From NCBI GenBank assembly GCA_963680875.1, contig OY804575.1, forward strand, positions 104,463,505 through 104,527,504: a DNA stretch of 64,000 nucleotides, written 5' to 3'. Origin of the DNA: Bathymodiolus brooksi. Taxonomy: Eukaryota; Mollusca; Bivalvia; Mytilida; Modiolidae. Position numbers and translations under genes: made by a program. The stretch's first letter is position 1; each line of letters starts with the position of its first letter. The notes beneath the pieces are model-generated. The model had not been told where the DNA came from, did no database searches, and was given only the letters and a program-made list of their open reading frames with translations. Positions 53,401-58,867 of this stretch are shown piece after piece.

Positions 53401-56183
53401 TTGTTATTTTGTTCCTGTTGTAATGTTACTCTTGTTTACATTTATTGTGAATGAAATTATCTCAATCTGATATGATTTGAATAAAACATACAAATAAATA
53501 AAGACAGATATTTAATAAAACAAAAGTACAATTCCCAGTAACACGATGTTGAACTGGAAACATTGTTTTCAAAATCGTCGATTGAATCTCACGTTTTCTT
53601 TAAAGAATGTTCATTATCTGGGTACGAAAAACACCCTTCTCCTCGCCCACAGCCCAACAACTTTTCCCACCATCGATCACAACGATTTATAACTTTCACT
53701 TTGTCATCTAATTTCAAAGCTTTCCTATTTACGGATGTTGATGATTTTGACATGATGCACTAGATACAAAATATTTTTGATGAGTGAATTTCTACTCTCG
53801 TCGTAATGAATAAATATCTCCAATAACCCCCGGGTATAAACTTTCCTTTATGTAATTTATTACTCACAAAATTTAATAGTGTTTGTTTATTTAGTTAATT
53901 AAATTAAGCAATATATTTTGTAACACCTCAGGATTTTTTGTACATTTGAGAAAAATACAGAACTTTCGAAATCACTTCCGGTATTATTTTAAAAATGAAT
54001 TTACCGTTATACAAAGGTTTTACGCTGGAAATTACTAATAAATGGTGACCGCTATATCGAATTAAAATATACATGTATAGTAAAATGCATAGGGAGAGCA
54101 CGAAAGTGACCATTATACAAAGGTGACCGTTACGACAGGTTTGACTGTACTTGCATATATACAATAAATATTTGACATCGACCTTTAATCTAGAAACAGG
54201 CTGTAACAAAATATGTGACGATTTTGATCATGTGGTGTAGTTCATGAGTTCACTAAAATGGCAGACAGTTTGAAGTGGATGTTGGATTATTTTATCTGAT
54301 AGACGCTGTAAAAGGTAAGGAAATATCAATATTTTTGCAGATTTGAACTAGAAAATATGTCTATATATGAAATCTTACCTGCACTTGATCTGACACAATC
54401 TGTCCATGCCAAAATATCCATCGGAATGCACCGAAGGGTCAAATTTTATTAATTTTCAAATTTACAGAATACCTTTGAAAGGCCTTGAAACAAGATTAGG
54501 ATGAATATACAGACAGAAAATTTCTTTGGAATCCTAATCTCAAAGAGATTAGCCTTCTGTGTGATAGTAAGTAACAATCTAAATGTAAAAGAAATGTTGA
54601 AGATATATTTTATGGTACCGGGTCGTTTCGCCCCGAATCCCGTTCGCCCCCTGAGTCGTTTCGCCCCGATTTATTAATAAATCCCAAAAATTAACAATCC
54701 TTTTTAAATTATGAACAAATAAAAACCACTCATATAAACATAATGAGCAAATAAACAATCAAAATATAGACAATTCTGAATGTTTTGGTGTAAAATTGGT
54801 TAAAATTTATCCAGAATTGACTTTACAATAATTTTTTGAAAAAATATCGTTTTGGTTGATTATATAGGGATTTTTTTTACATGTTGCAATACTTTTGGCC
54901 ACATATTATTTTAGATACATGTACACAATATACATTTAATATAATTTGTAAAAAAAATACAACACCTACAAGATCTACGCGCACGGAAGAGGCCCACCAT
55001 CAGACTTTACCGAAAGCGTCTCCTAACAGTGAAACGCCACCTAGTAAACGTCAGCGAAAGGCTTGTAAGGCTTGTTCATGGGTACTTTATTTTTGTCTTC
55101 CTCATAATTAACATGCTTTCTTGACGTGTTTAATATTATGTATTGCTTCACTCTTTGTTTGACATCTGATTAATTTTTTACTATTTTAACATTTGATGCG
55201 CAATTCATTAAAAAAGAGGTTATGTGCGCACTTGTACAGCATCTTAGTCATTTCATGCACTTTTGAGTTGGTACCAAAAAAAACCCAACCTTTTTATTGT
55301 TCTTGTGTGGTTTTTTGTAAATTTTGCAAGAAAAGTTTCGCTTGAGATCTTTGACAAAAGTAGACCAAAATGAATGAATTATTATTTTTTTGTATACAAC
55401 TAATAAATAAATAATTAAAGTAGACCAAAATGAATGAATTATTATTTTTTTGTATACAACTAATAAATAAATAATTAAAGTAGACCAAAATGAATGAATT
55501 ATTATTTTTTTGTATACAACTAATAAATAAATAATTAAAGTAGACCAAAATGAATGAATTTTTTTTTTTACATACAACTAATAAATAAATAATTATAAAA
55601 AAATTGTCGAAAAAGACTTCATCTATTATAATATAATAGCGATTAAGTGGGGCGAATCGACCCGGGGCGAAACGACCCGCATTCATATTTAATAGAACAA
55701 GATATATCCAAATCACCAAGATGAGTGATACATTAATCACAGTGGCATATCACACTATGTATCTGACTGTACTGTATCTTACAGCGGATTGTTAAAAAAC
55801 CCAAATTAATTCCAATGTGTTACCCTTCCAATCAACGTTCCATTGACAATCATTCCATAACCAGGTCCAAAGTACAATGTGACACCAGGTTCAATATATA
55901 AACATGTACTTGGTGGAATTTCTATGTTTCCATGAACTTGATATGGACTGTGCAGCTTCATAATGGCCCTTTTCTGGTTAGCTGGCAATACCATTCCATA
56001 TCTTATTTCTCTTGCAGCTAGTACGTGTGGTTGTTGACATTCAACAGGAATATGTCTTAAATTGTACACTATTCCATTTGAAATAACTGGTTTTTCACCA
56101 GGTGGCGGTGGAGTATAAATTTCACCGCTACTGATACCAATGCCGATTCCAATTAATATACAGGTACACAAAACAGCCGCCAT
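24294..56183 (-). CDS. bark: Bark beetle/Anakonda homologue (15 exons, about 3304 aa)
   Basis: Fifteen minus-strand exons, all with GT-AG borders and matching phases, sum to 9915 nt (3304 codons plus TAG). Domain order: signal peptide (1-20); SRCR 1 (about 152-246); beta-helix/PbH1 block and CUB-like segment (to about 544); PbH1 block with NWWG near 873; SRCR 2 (about 1020-1121); CUB-like segment (about 1290-1372); PbH1 block with NWWG near 1684; SRCR 3 (about 1833-1953); CUB-like segment (about 2090-2216); PbH1 block with NWWG near 2457; C-type-lectin-like domain (about 2500-2599); membrane span (about 2610-2637); cytoplasmic tail ending ETEI. Drosophila Bark/Anakonda (about 3.1 k residues, a triple-repeat protein) has this architecture and builds tricellular junctions in epithelia. 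The start ATG lies in AAAATGGCGG, a good context. Expression and role here are inferred from the family. Confidence 0.92.
24515..24860 (-). repeat. 81-bp in-frame tandem repeat in the bark tail
   Basis: Three almost identical 81-bp copies and flanking partial copies encode a 27-residue unit with two SRENI motifs ([11 protein letters not shown] ... [10 protein letters not shown]). Copies are near identical at the nucleotide level, so the expansion is recent or homogenised. Confidence 0.9.
26910..27021 (-). repeat. SINE family 1, 3' half
   Basis: GGTTATGGCATTTAACGCCA ... TGGAGGAAACTGGAGTACCC ... CTAACCTGTCGCAAGTCA on the plus strand. Confidence 0.8.
27319..27611 (+). CDS. Orphan first exon, SWIM-zinc-finger-like protein
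   Basis: Open from ATG 27319 (CAAAATGGC context) to a GT donor at 27612; 97 codons plus 2 nt. The sequence contains [37 protein letters not shown] and ends ESYCTCKT. This pattern recalls the start of uncharacterised molluscan/cnidarian proteins with a SWIM zinc finger (CxCxnCxH), often joined to a YqaJ-type nuclease; here the first CxC would be CTC. The next exon, which should supply the remaining Cys/His, was not found on this strand in the window, so this may be a gene fragment. It lies antisense in bark intron 14. An upstream in-frame ATG at 27286 is possible. Confidence 0.5.
29158..29312 (-). repeat. SINE family 1, internally deleted copy
   Basis: TGGTGTTTAACGCCACTTTC, TGGTGGAGGAAACTTCAGTG (direct join from the body to the head side), then GTAAATCCGACTACCATACG. 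The middle, with the B box, is deleted. Confidence 0.85.
29367..29574 (-). CDS. bark: bark exon 14: C-type-lectin-like domain, second half
   Basis: Begins [12 protein letters not shown] and ends LPFVCERG; phase 0 in, phase 1 out. YCSAFQ and LPFVCE match the C-terminal cysteines of C-type-lectin-like folds. No QPD/EPN calcium-site triplet is visible, so sugar binding is not implied. Confidence 0.88.
29649..29910. repeat. 53-bp tandem array, 5 copies
   Basis: Unit CCTCCTTGGGACCTACTTTT, GTGTTTGGAATATTAAAACA, TGTCTAAACCGAA. Spacing is 53 bp; it lies in bark intron 13. Confidence 0.95.
30158..30252 (-). CDS. bark: bark exon 13: C-type-lectin-like domain, first half
   Basis: Encodes [18 protein letters not shown] ... 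AIEFCK, the characteristic C-x-W-...-CY-x-Y opening of a C-type-lectin-like domain. Phases 1 to 0; acceptor TTCCAG, donor GTAAAT. Confidence 0.88.
30700..31198. other. Part of bark intron 12, nothing recognised
   Basis: AT-rich intron sequence. 30600-30740 is similar to 23580-23650 (TTGTTTTGTTGATATTG-type), suggesting a diverged dispersed repeat. Confidence 0.4.
31199..31545. repeat. 55-bp tandem array, about 6 copies
   Basis: Unit GGAGTGACCTTTCTTGATAA, GAGGGGTGGCCTTAAGTGGG, AGGGGCCTTATTAAA. One copy near 31465-31500 lacks a 16-bp segment. It lies in bark intron 12. Confidence 0.95.
31826..31998 (-). CDS. bark: bark exon 12: end of beta-helix block 3 (NWWG)
   Basis: Encodes [20 protein letters not shown] ... 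[13 protein letters not shown] is the third occurrence of the NWWG signature in this protein. Phases 2 to 1. Confidence 0.88.
32154..32336 (-). repeat. SINE family 1 copy (internal deletion)
   Basis: GGTTTATGGTGTTAAACACC ... GGTGGAGGAAACAGGAGTAC ... CGCAAGTCATTGATTACA ... TACGATCATGACCACGAC on the plus strand. Confidence 0.85.
32460..33345 (-). mobile_element. TTAA-flanked inverted-repeat element (Kolobok-like)
   Basis: 886 bp bounded by TTAA at 32456-32459 and 33346-33349. Arms of about 110-130 bp (TTTTTTCATACCCAAAATTA, CGTTTTCCGTACTGACCTTC) are inverted at the two ends. The interior holds an exon-like minus-strand frame (32894-33090). TTAA target sites occur in Kolobok and piggyBac; the AGGG/AGTC termini make Kolobok my preference (inference). 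It is in bark intron 11. Confidence 0.65.
32888..33106 (-). pseudogene. Exon-like frame inside the TTAA element
   Basis: The frame has no ATG at its start but reads [15 protein letters not shown], then [18 protein letters not shown], then [11 protein letters not shown] before a stop. A GTAAGC donor lies just inside its end. The pattern (basic start, YIxxQxxRWxxLK, T/R-AE-x-A-x-ILLD) recalls the first exon of uncharacterised invertebrate proteins I have seen linked to zinc-finger/transposon genes. It may be a relic of the element's own gene. Function unknown. Confidence 0.4.
33593..33866. mobile_element. Palindromic MITE, family A, intact copy
   Basis: Inverted ends around AGAGACAAAGC...ATAAATCACTGTGATAGA and TCTATCACAGTGATTTTT ... 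GCTATGTCTGTG. Internal TGGATATATCTTTTGTTC / GATCAAAAGATATATCA are also inverted, so nearly the whole 270 bp can fold back. Related copies: 50670-50820, 50818-51085 and 52640-55785 (interrupted). It is in bark intron 11. Confidence 0.75.
33932..34604 (-). CDS. bark: bark exon 11: beta-helix block 3
   Basis: Encodes [18 protein letters not shown] ... [10 protein letters not shown]. It has repeated short N-x-I/F strands of PbH1 type ([33 protein letters not shown]) and several N-glycosylation sequons. Phases 1 to 2; donor GTAAGT. Confidence 0.88.
34688..34935 (+). repeat. SINE family 2 copy (internally shortened)
   Basis: The head ATCAGTGGTGTAATGGTTAT ... GTTCGAGTGGA is followed by AAGCATGTTCGTCTAGTACA, CATCTCATCGAAATGTAACT and CAATCACTCACTCACTC. 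It is in bark intron 10. Confidence 0.8.
35258..37789 (-). CDS. bark: bark exon 10: beta-helix block, SRCR 3, CUB-like segment
   Basis: Largest exon (844 codons). In order: PbH1 strands, [13 protein letters not shown], a second helix start ([19 protein letters not shown]), SRCR 3 (about residues 1833-1953) with MCDSKF ... VVCRELGL ... [13 protein letters not shown] ... FIRCGER, then more PbH1, and a CUB-like stretch ([14 protein letters not shown] ... VIEVFDGKD). SRCR 3 keeps CRELGL and the C-terminal C...C pattern. Phases 1 to 1. Confidence 0.92.
37790..39134 (-). other. bark intron 9
   Basis: AT-rich; contains a SINE family 2 copy at 38725-39085 and nothing else I recognise. Confidence 0.7.
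38725..39085 (+). repeat. SINE family 2, full-length copy
   Basis: The head CATCGGTGGTGTAATG ... GATCGTGGTTCAAGCC (B-box-like) is followed by GGCTCGGTATCAGAATAATG, CAGCGTGTTGGTCTAG, TGATATACATATAGCTG and TTGGCGTTAAACAACAATCA. Confidence 0.85.
39135..39878 (-). CDS. bark: bark exon 9: beta-helix and CUB-like segment
   Basis: Encodes [20 protein letters not shown] ... GRLAFAAIS. It contains [14 protein letters not shown], PbH1 strands, then a CUB-like region ([35 protein letters not shown]). An in-frame ATG in the upstream intron could look like a start, but the phase-1 acceptor at 39879-39880 fits exon 8 exactly. Phases 1 to 1. Confidence 0.9.
40363..40567 (+). repeat. SINE family 2, 3' part
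   Basis: TACTGGCTCGGAATCAGGAT, AGTGGGGCGACATATCTATC, CATGCCATGATATAGCTGA, GTTGGTGTTAAACAACAATC. The tRNA-like head is missing. It is in bark intron 8. Confidence 0.8.
40690..41195. repeat. Tandem repeat, about 3 copies of about 140 bp
   Basis: Unit blocks: AAAAATTTGACCC, CTTGAAAATCAATAGGGTTC, GTACCAAGTTTGGTCAAAAT, GATGTTGATTCTAGAG, GTTCACAAGGATGTTAC. Its edges are GGCGTATCCCCTCGCC and TATATCCCTTCGC...GGCGAGGGTATAAT, suggesting one element with degenerate inverted ends. It is in bark intron 8. Confidence 0.8.
41256..41372 (+). repeat. SINE family 1, 3' half, forward
   Basis: GTGACTTGCGACAGGTCAAT ... CACCAATAAAACTGGCCGCC ... ATTGTTGAAAGTGGTGTTAA, then ACACCATAACC. Confidence 0.85.
41467..41701 (-). 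CDS. bark: bark exon 8: SRCR 2, second half
   Basis: Encodes [20 protein letters not shown] ... [11 protein letters not shown]. The [21 protein letters not shown] and LRC cysteines are typical of the C-terminal part of an SRCR domain. Phases 0 to 1. Confidence 0.9.
41970..42070 (-). pseudogene. Decayed duplicate of part of bark exon 9 in intron 7
   Basis: Minus-strand reading gives [10 protein letters not shown] followed by LTTN, nearly the same as [14 protein letters not shown] in exon 9. The nucleotides ATTGTAGTCCAATAACTGTA and onward match with few changes over about 35 bp, and weaker similarity continues upstream (LNLTMM against VDFTYMM) after a 1-base frameshift. It is not bounded by usable splice sites in the right phase. 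Confidence 0.65.
42352..43856 (-). CDS. bark: bark exon 7: beta-helix block 2 and SRCR 2 first half
   Basis: Encodes [20 protein letters not shown] ... WGAVCNK. A long run of PbH1 strands ([32 protein letters not shown]), [13 protein letters not shown], a second helix start ([17 protein letters not shown]), then [15 protein letters not shown]...WGAVCNK, the first half of SRCR 2. More than ten N-glycosylation sequons. Phases 1 to 0. Confidence 0.92.
43857..44798 (-). other. bark intron 6
   Basis: Contains one full SINE family 1 copy (44145-44393); otherwise AT-rich and unremarkable. Confidence 0.7.
44145..44393 (+). repeat. SINE family 1, full-length forward copy
   Basis: GGGGCCGTCATGGTCGTGAC, GCATGGTAGTTGGATTTACA (head), GCGAGGTGTACTCGATAC, TTGTCAGTGGCTTGCAACAG, CCACCAATAAAACTGACTGC, TTGAAAGTGGCATTAAACAC. 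The B-box region between CACAAACA and GCGAGG is shortened. Confidence 0.85.
44799..45090 (-). CDS. bark: bark exon 6: CUB-like segment
   Basis: Encodes [20 protein letters not shown] ... [20 protein letters not shown] and ARMKVYDQD parallel the CUB-like strands in exons 9 and 10. Phases 0 to 1. Confidence 0.88.
45185..45358. repeat. 37-bp tandem array, about 4 copies
   Basis: Unit AGCTGAAACTAACGAAAGAA, AAGGAATAAATTTTGGC. A further fragment (AAAAGGAATAAATTTTGATA) occurs right after the next repeat, at 46913, as if the larger repeat were inserted into this array. Confidence 0.85.
45358..46912. repeat. Complex dispersed/tandem repeat in bark intron 5
   Basis: Five to six diverged copies of a 170-300 bp module: GGCGGCCATCTTGG, GGACACAATTTTGGAAG, GACCATCCAATGACTATT, AAAGTTTGGTT, AGAAGATTT and CCCATAGG. 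The ends read AGAGGCTCCCAGGAGCC...GCTCACCTGG and CACATGGCCTAAAGGCCAGG, then TGAGCTAATAAAAGGA. A shortened relative lies at 20040-20262. I know similar GGTGAGCTAA-ended repeats from bivalve genomes but not a formal class. Confidence 0.8.
47024..47140 (+). repeat. SINE family 1, 3' half, forward
   Basis: GATAAAGTTTGTCAGTAATT, TGCGGCAGGTCGGTGGCTTT, ATTGTTAAAAGTGGTGTTAA, CCACCATAACCC. Confidence 0.75.
47236..47489 (-). CDS. bark: bark exon 5: beta-helix segment
   Basis: Encodes [20 protein letters not shown] ... DSYDCSR. Contains [18 protein letters not shown], a PbH1-type strand. Phases 1 to 0; donor GTAAGT. Confidence 0.88.
47585..47710. repeat. Diverged dispersed repeat (also near 22.4 and 30.6 kb)
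   Basis: AGGACCTAGATTTCCAATGC and GTGGTTCGAAGTGAGAGGTG are shared, with changes, by 22400-22500 and 30640-30690. Class unknown. Confidence 0.5.
47826..47926 (+). repeat. SINE family 1, diverged 3' end
   Basis: TTTTCTCTGGGTACTTCCC, TCACCAATAAAGCTGACAGC, ATTGTTGAAAGTGGTGTTAA. Confidence 0.75.
48222..48352 (+). repeat. SINE family 1, old diverged 3' end
   Basis: GATAATGTTTGTTCGTTACT, TTTCCTCTACCATTAAC, AAATATTGTTGAAAGCGGC in the expected order. Confidence 0.6.
48719..49066 (-). CDS. bark: bark exon 4: start of beta-helix block 1
   Basis: Encodes [20 protein letters not shown] ... [36 protein letters not shown] and [18 protein letters not shown] are typical of Bark-type helix openings. Phases 1 to 1. 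Confidence 0.9.
50124..50345. repeat. 33-bp tandem array, about 6 copies
   Basis: Unit CTTAATATAGTCTAAATACT, GGTATTTGTATAT. One copy carries an extra GTAC insertion. It is in bark intron 3. Confidence 0.95.
50397..50636 (-). repeat. SINE family 1, near full-length
   Basis: TGGTGTTTAATGCCACTTTC, TATCATGGCGGTCAG, ACAAACTTTATCACATAATA, AACGGGGTTCCAACTTTAGT (damaged B box), GTAAATCTAACTACCATGCA. Confidence 0.85.
50670..50820. mobile_element. Palindromic MITE, family A, half copy
   Basis: GACATAGCATGATAAATCAC ... GATGCATTACTCATCTTTGT ... ATCATCAAAAATGCATC. Abuts the next copy. Confidence 0.6.
50818..51085. mobile_element. Palindromic MITE, family A, near-complete copy
   Basis: CTAGACATAGTGCGATAAAT, CACTGTGATAGATGTATCAC at one end and GATATGTCTATCACAGTGAT, TAAGCTTTGTCTCTGAC at the other. 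The centre GGGTGATGATAGTAAGTAAC is the block interrupted by an insertion in the 52.6-55.8 kb copy. Confidence 0.75.
51238..51434 (-). CDS. bark: bark exon 3: SRCR 1, second half
   Basis: Encodes [17 protein letters not shown] ... [29 protein letters not shown] and a final C give the canonical SRCR C-terminal half. Phases 2 to 1. Confidence 0.9.
51741..51922 (-). CDS. bark: bark exon 2: SRCR 1, first half
   Basis: Encodes [20 protein letters not shown] ... [29 protein letters not shown], then WRGVC, is the canonical SRCR opening. Phases 0 to 2; splits the SRCR in two exons, as in SRCR 2. Confidence 0.9.
53251..54147 (-). mobile_element. Tigger/pogo-like non-autonomous element, TA-flanked
   Basis: 897 bp with inverted ends CAGTCAAACCTGTC and GACAGGTTTGACTG, flanked by TA on both sides as in Tc1/mariner-superfamily insertions. 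It carries a short minus-strand frame resembling the start of a Tigger transposase (53589-53753). Nested near the inner edge of the right arm of the foldback element. Confidence 0.75.
53589..53753 (-). pseudogene. Tigger-type transposase N-terminal remnant
   Basis: 54 codons from ATG 53753. [18 protein letters not shown] has the basic-start, L-x-x-K-x-x-VI pattern of the CENP-B N-terminal/Psq helix-turn-helix found in Tigger and Jerky transposases. After about residue 28 the similarity stops and a stop codon follows, so most of the transposase is deleted. The opposite strand has a 66-codon shadow frame. Confidence 0.6.
54611..55684. mobile_element. Inverted-repeat element with GGGTCGTTTCGCCCC ends
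   Basis: Ends GGGTCGTTTCGCCCCGA and (complement) GGGTCGTTTCGCCCCGG. A second CGTTTCGCCCC block lies just inside the left end, and a CGATTCGCCCC-type block (complement) just inside the right end. ATATTT occurs at both junctions with the interrupted MITE. The interior has a plus-strand exon-like stretch (54950-55080; [35 protein letters not shown]) and a 60-bp tandem array. Class unknown. Confidence 0.65.
55358..55594. repeat. 60-bp tandem array, 4 copies
   Basis: Unit AAGTAGACCAAAATGAATGA, ATTATTATTTTTTTGTATAC, AACTAATAAATAAATAATTA. Copies start at 55358, 55418, 55478 and 55538. The first three are practically identical. Internal to the GGGTCGTTTCGCCCC element. Confidence 0.95.
55824..56183 (-). 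CDS. bark: bark exon 1: signal peptide and N-terminal segment
   Basis: 120 codons, starting [20 protein letters not shown] (signal peptide) and then [17 protein letters not shown]. It ends with a helix-opening pattern ([20 protein letters not shown], then LIGR) like those before SRCR 2 and SRCR 3. ATG context AAAATGGCG. Phase 0 out. Confidence 0.9.
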
Positions 56184-56657
56184 TTTAAATTTGATTTGAA
56201 CTTGGCCAGGTAAATTTTCTTCGCATCATTCAATCGTCTCTACAATTACCACCATTTTGTTACAATTGTGTCACTAATTAGTTCTCCTTTTGTTTTCTTT
56301 CTATTCTACTTGGGGATAATTGGAAAATCCAAGAATAAAAGGCCTCAGGTAATCCGGAAGTTACTCACAAAATAAATATGTCAACAACACGCAAATATTT
56401 TCTGACAAATCAGGATGGTGACACGGTTTAATTCCGGATTTGATTTTACTTATTACTAGCACTGATTTACTGACTTGGTCAAAGCGTTAATTTTCATGAT
56501 ATCAGTTGATGAAAGTTATAAAAACTTTACAAATATGTAACTGGATTGCTATTTTGTATTGTTCATCTTCAGAAGACAAAGAAAATATTGATGATACGAA
56601 AGGTTTTCCGAACATCATTTATTTATTGGCAATTATCTCGATCAACGTAGGTATTAT
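56184..56657 (-). promoter_or_regulatory. 5' flank of bark
   Basis: 474 bp between the start codon and the foldback element. It must contain at least part of the 5' UTR and core promoter unless a non-coding first exon lies further upstream. No TATA box or other core element is convincing. Confidence 0.3.
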
Positions 56658-57252
56658 CACAGGCACTTGAAGTCCGGACCCCCCTTTTTCCTCCTTTGGT
56701 CCCTCCCGCGATTATGGTATGGATCTTTGTCTGGAAGTATATCTTTGAACCATTTATCCATATGTTACAACATTTCATGTTACAACTCTCTCGTTCTAAC
56801 ACTGTAATAACTTTAGTTTTTAGGTCCAGCTGCCGTATTACTTATATATACCAAGGACGTATACGTCCTTGTATATACATAAAGGTATGAAACAATCGTC
56901 AAAATACAAAGAGGGAATCCTCGCTTCGACTCGATATTTTACAATAACGCGCCAGTTTTAAAAAGGACCTTCGCTTGTCCTCGTCTCAAAAATGATTTCC
57001 CTTCATTCCTATCTAGTTTATACGTACGAACAACAAATATTTATTGACGAAATTCAAGTTTATTCTCGACGACACATCCAACTTTCCTCCACTCGTGCCC
57101 ATTCAGGAGGTCAGCCGAACATATTTTGTTTCGCGCTATTTCATTGGTCGGAAAGATTTTCGGAACTTTTTTAGCTTGTTCTTCGCTATGCATGGCCAAT
57201 CCATTTCGTATCGAGAGGCCTATTAAGCGGGAGTTTTAAATAAGAATAAAAG

Positions 57253-58485
57253 AATACAAGTTTCAACAAAAATACTGTTATTTTGGCAAAACTTTCAAAG
57301 AACAAGCACGAGAAGTACACGGCAGATTAAATCTAGGACTCTGTTGATGACCATTATTTTTCTTCTTTTTTTTGGAAAAGGGGGGGTGGGGAGAATAGAT
57401 GATGTTGTTAGGTATAGATTGGTTTGTTGTTGAAGATTCAAGCAGAAAAGCGAAGCTGGTTGTTTCCTTGTATGTTGTTGGATTTTGTTTTATGTACAAT
57501 ATACATGATGTACATTTACCCATATCCATTCTTTTTTTCAGGTAAATAACATAATTAGAACTTTTCATGAGTACTAGTATCACAACAAAGTTTAATCTTT
57601 AATTCTTTCTGTAGTTGAAAGAAATATTATAAAAATTCTGGTTTGAACAATACACACCTAAAATTGTGGATGTAAAAAAAAAAGGGGGGGGGGGGTAATT
57701 ACTCACAAAAATGTTTTTGTACCTAGACACGTATTATTTTTGGGTCTAATGTACTCTTTTTGGGGGGGGGGGGACAACATGTGTGTTGTATTCTTTTATT
57801 GGTTTATTGAAACATGAAGTACTAAAAATGCACACCTTCATGTTTTACTTATTTTAACTGTTTAAATCAAAACTGGGCATCAGAAATTGCATTAAGAGGG
57901 GTTTTTTTCTTATTTTTTTCTTATTATTATTTGGGGGGGGGGTCATTAATTATTTGTGATGAGCCTAGGTACAAAAATGTTGACCCCCCCCCCCCCCCCC
58001 CCCATGTAAATTAAAGAATATTTTGTTCTTTCCTATGTGTTTTTGCAAAGGCCATTACAGTTGGAATTTTACACGTATCTCCCTAAACAGAAAAGAAATA
58101 CAAAGAGTAGTTCTAATCCCTTTAATGCCTAAAATTTCTTTTGAGGCATATTTACATATACCTGTTTCTAAGGCAGAAGAGGGGAATTATGAAAGCTACA
58201 ATTTACAAGGGGTTTACTTATGTACACTGTCTTTTTGTTGTTGCTGGGATAGGGGTTAAGGAGCGTTAACTCATTTTTATTTTTTGACAAGCCTAAAAAG
58301 GAGATTTTTTTGCTTTATGATAAATAGTGTCCCTTTCTCTCTGATCTTTTCAGTGATCAAATGGTCATCCGTCAAAATTTATGTTTGAAGTGCATTTTTC
58401 CATTTCAGACAATATTCTTACCATGTCACTAGGTTCGTCATTTTTTTTTCTGGTGCCTATATAACACATTGGCCGAAAAGGTTTA
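57253..58485. other. Central spacer of the 2.6-kb foldback element
   Basis: Non-coding. G-runs at about 57378, 57684, 57760 and 57934, a C-run at 57985-58003, and T-runs. Short frames only. Confidence 0.6.
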
Positions 58486-58867
58486 CTTTTATTCTTATTT
58501 AAAACTCCCGCTTAATAGGCCTCTCGATACGAAATGGATTGGCCATGCATAGCGAAGAACAAGCTAAAAAAGTTCCGAAAATCTTTCCGACCAATGAAAT
58601 AGTGCGAAACAAAATATGTTCGGCTGACCTCCTGAATGGGCACGAGTGGAGGAAAGTTGGATGTGTCGTCGAGAATAAACTTGAATTTCGTCAATAAATA
58701 TTTGTTGTTCGTACGTATAAACTAGATAGGAATGAAGGGAAATCATTTTTGAGACGAGGACAAGCGAAGGTCCTTTTTAAAACTGGCGCGTTATTGTAAA
58801 ATATCGAGTCGAAGCGAGGATTCCCTCTTTGTATTTTGACGATTGTTTCATACCTTTATGTATATAT

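Larger units (their letters stand above)
52760..54552. mobile_element. Foldback element with about 400-bp inverted arms
   Basis: Arms at 52761-53165 and about 54160-54551 are complementary (TAATCTCGTTGAGATTAGG; CATGTGATCAAAATCGTCAC against GTGACGATTTTGATCATGTG). Identity is about 90%. CCTTCTG flanks both sides, a 7-8 bp target duplication. The interior is mostly a second, TA-flanked element (53251-54147). No open frame of its own was seen in the arms. Confidence 0.8.
52640..55785. mobile_element. Palindromic MITE, family A, interrupted by two insertions
   Basis: Three pieces (about 52640-52760, 54552-54610, 55685-55785) line up in order with the intact copies at 33593-33866 and 50818-51085. 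First break: GATATACCTTCTG / CCTTCTGTGTGATAGTAAG. Second break: GAAGATATATTT / ATATTTAATAGAACAAG. The short repeats at each break are consistent with target duplications of the inserted elements. Confidence 0.8.
51923..55823 (-). other. bark intron 1, filled with nested transposons
   Basis: 3.9 kb. 51923-52639 is AT-rich with no feature I recognise. 52640-55785 is one interrupted MITE-family-A copy with two inserted elements, detailed separately. Donor GTAACA at 55823; acceptor TATATAG at 51923-51929. Confidence 0.8.

Noticed and set aside
53563..53763. 66-codon plus-strand frame
   Set aside because: Antisense to the Tigger-type remnant, which shows a recognisable helix-turn-helix pattern.
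56992..58746. Pairs of identical 60-codon frames on opposite strands
   Set aside because: They are duplicated only because they lie in the inverted arms of the foldback element; the composition is not protein-like and no domain is seen.
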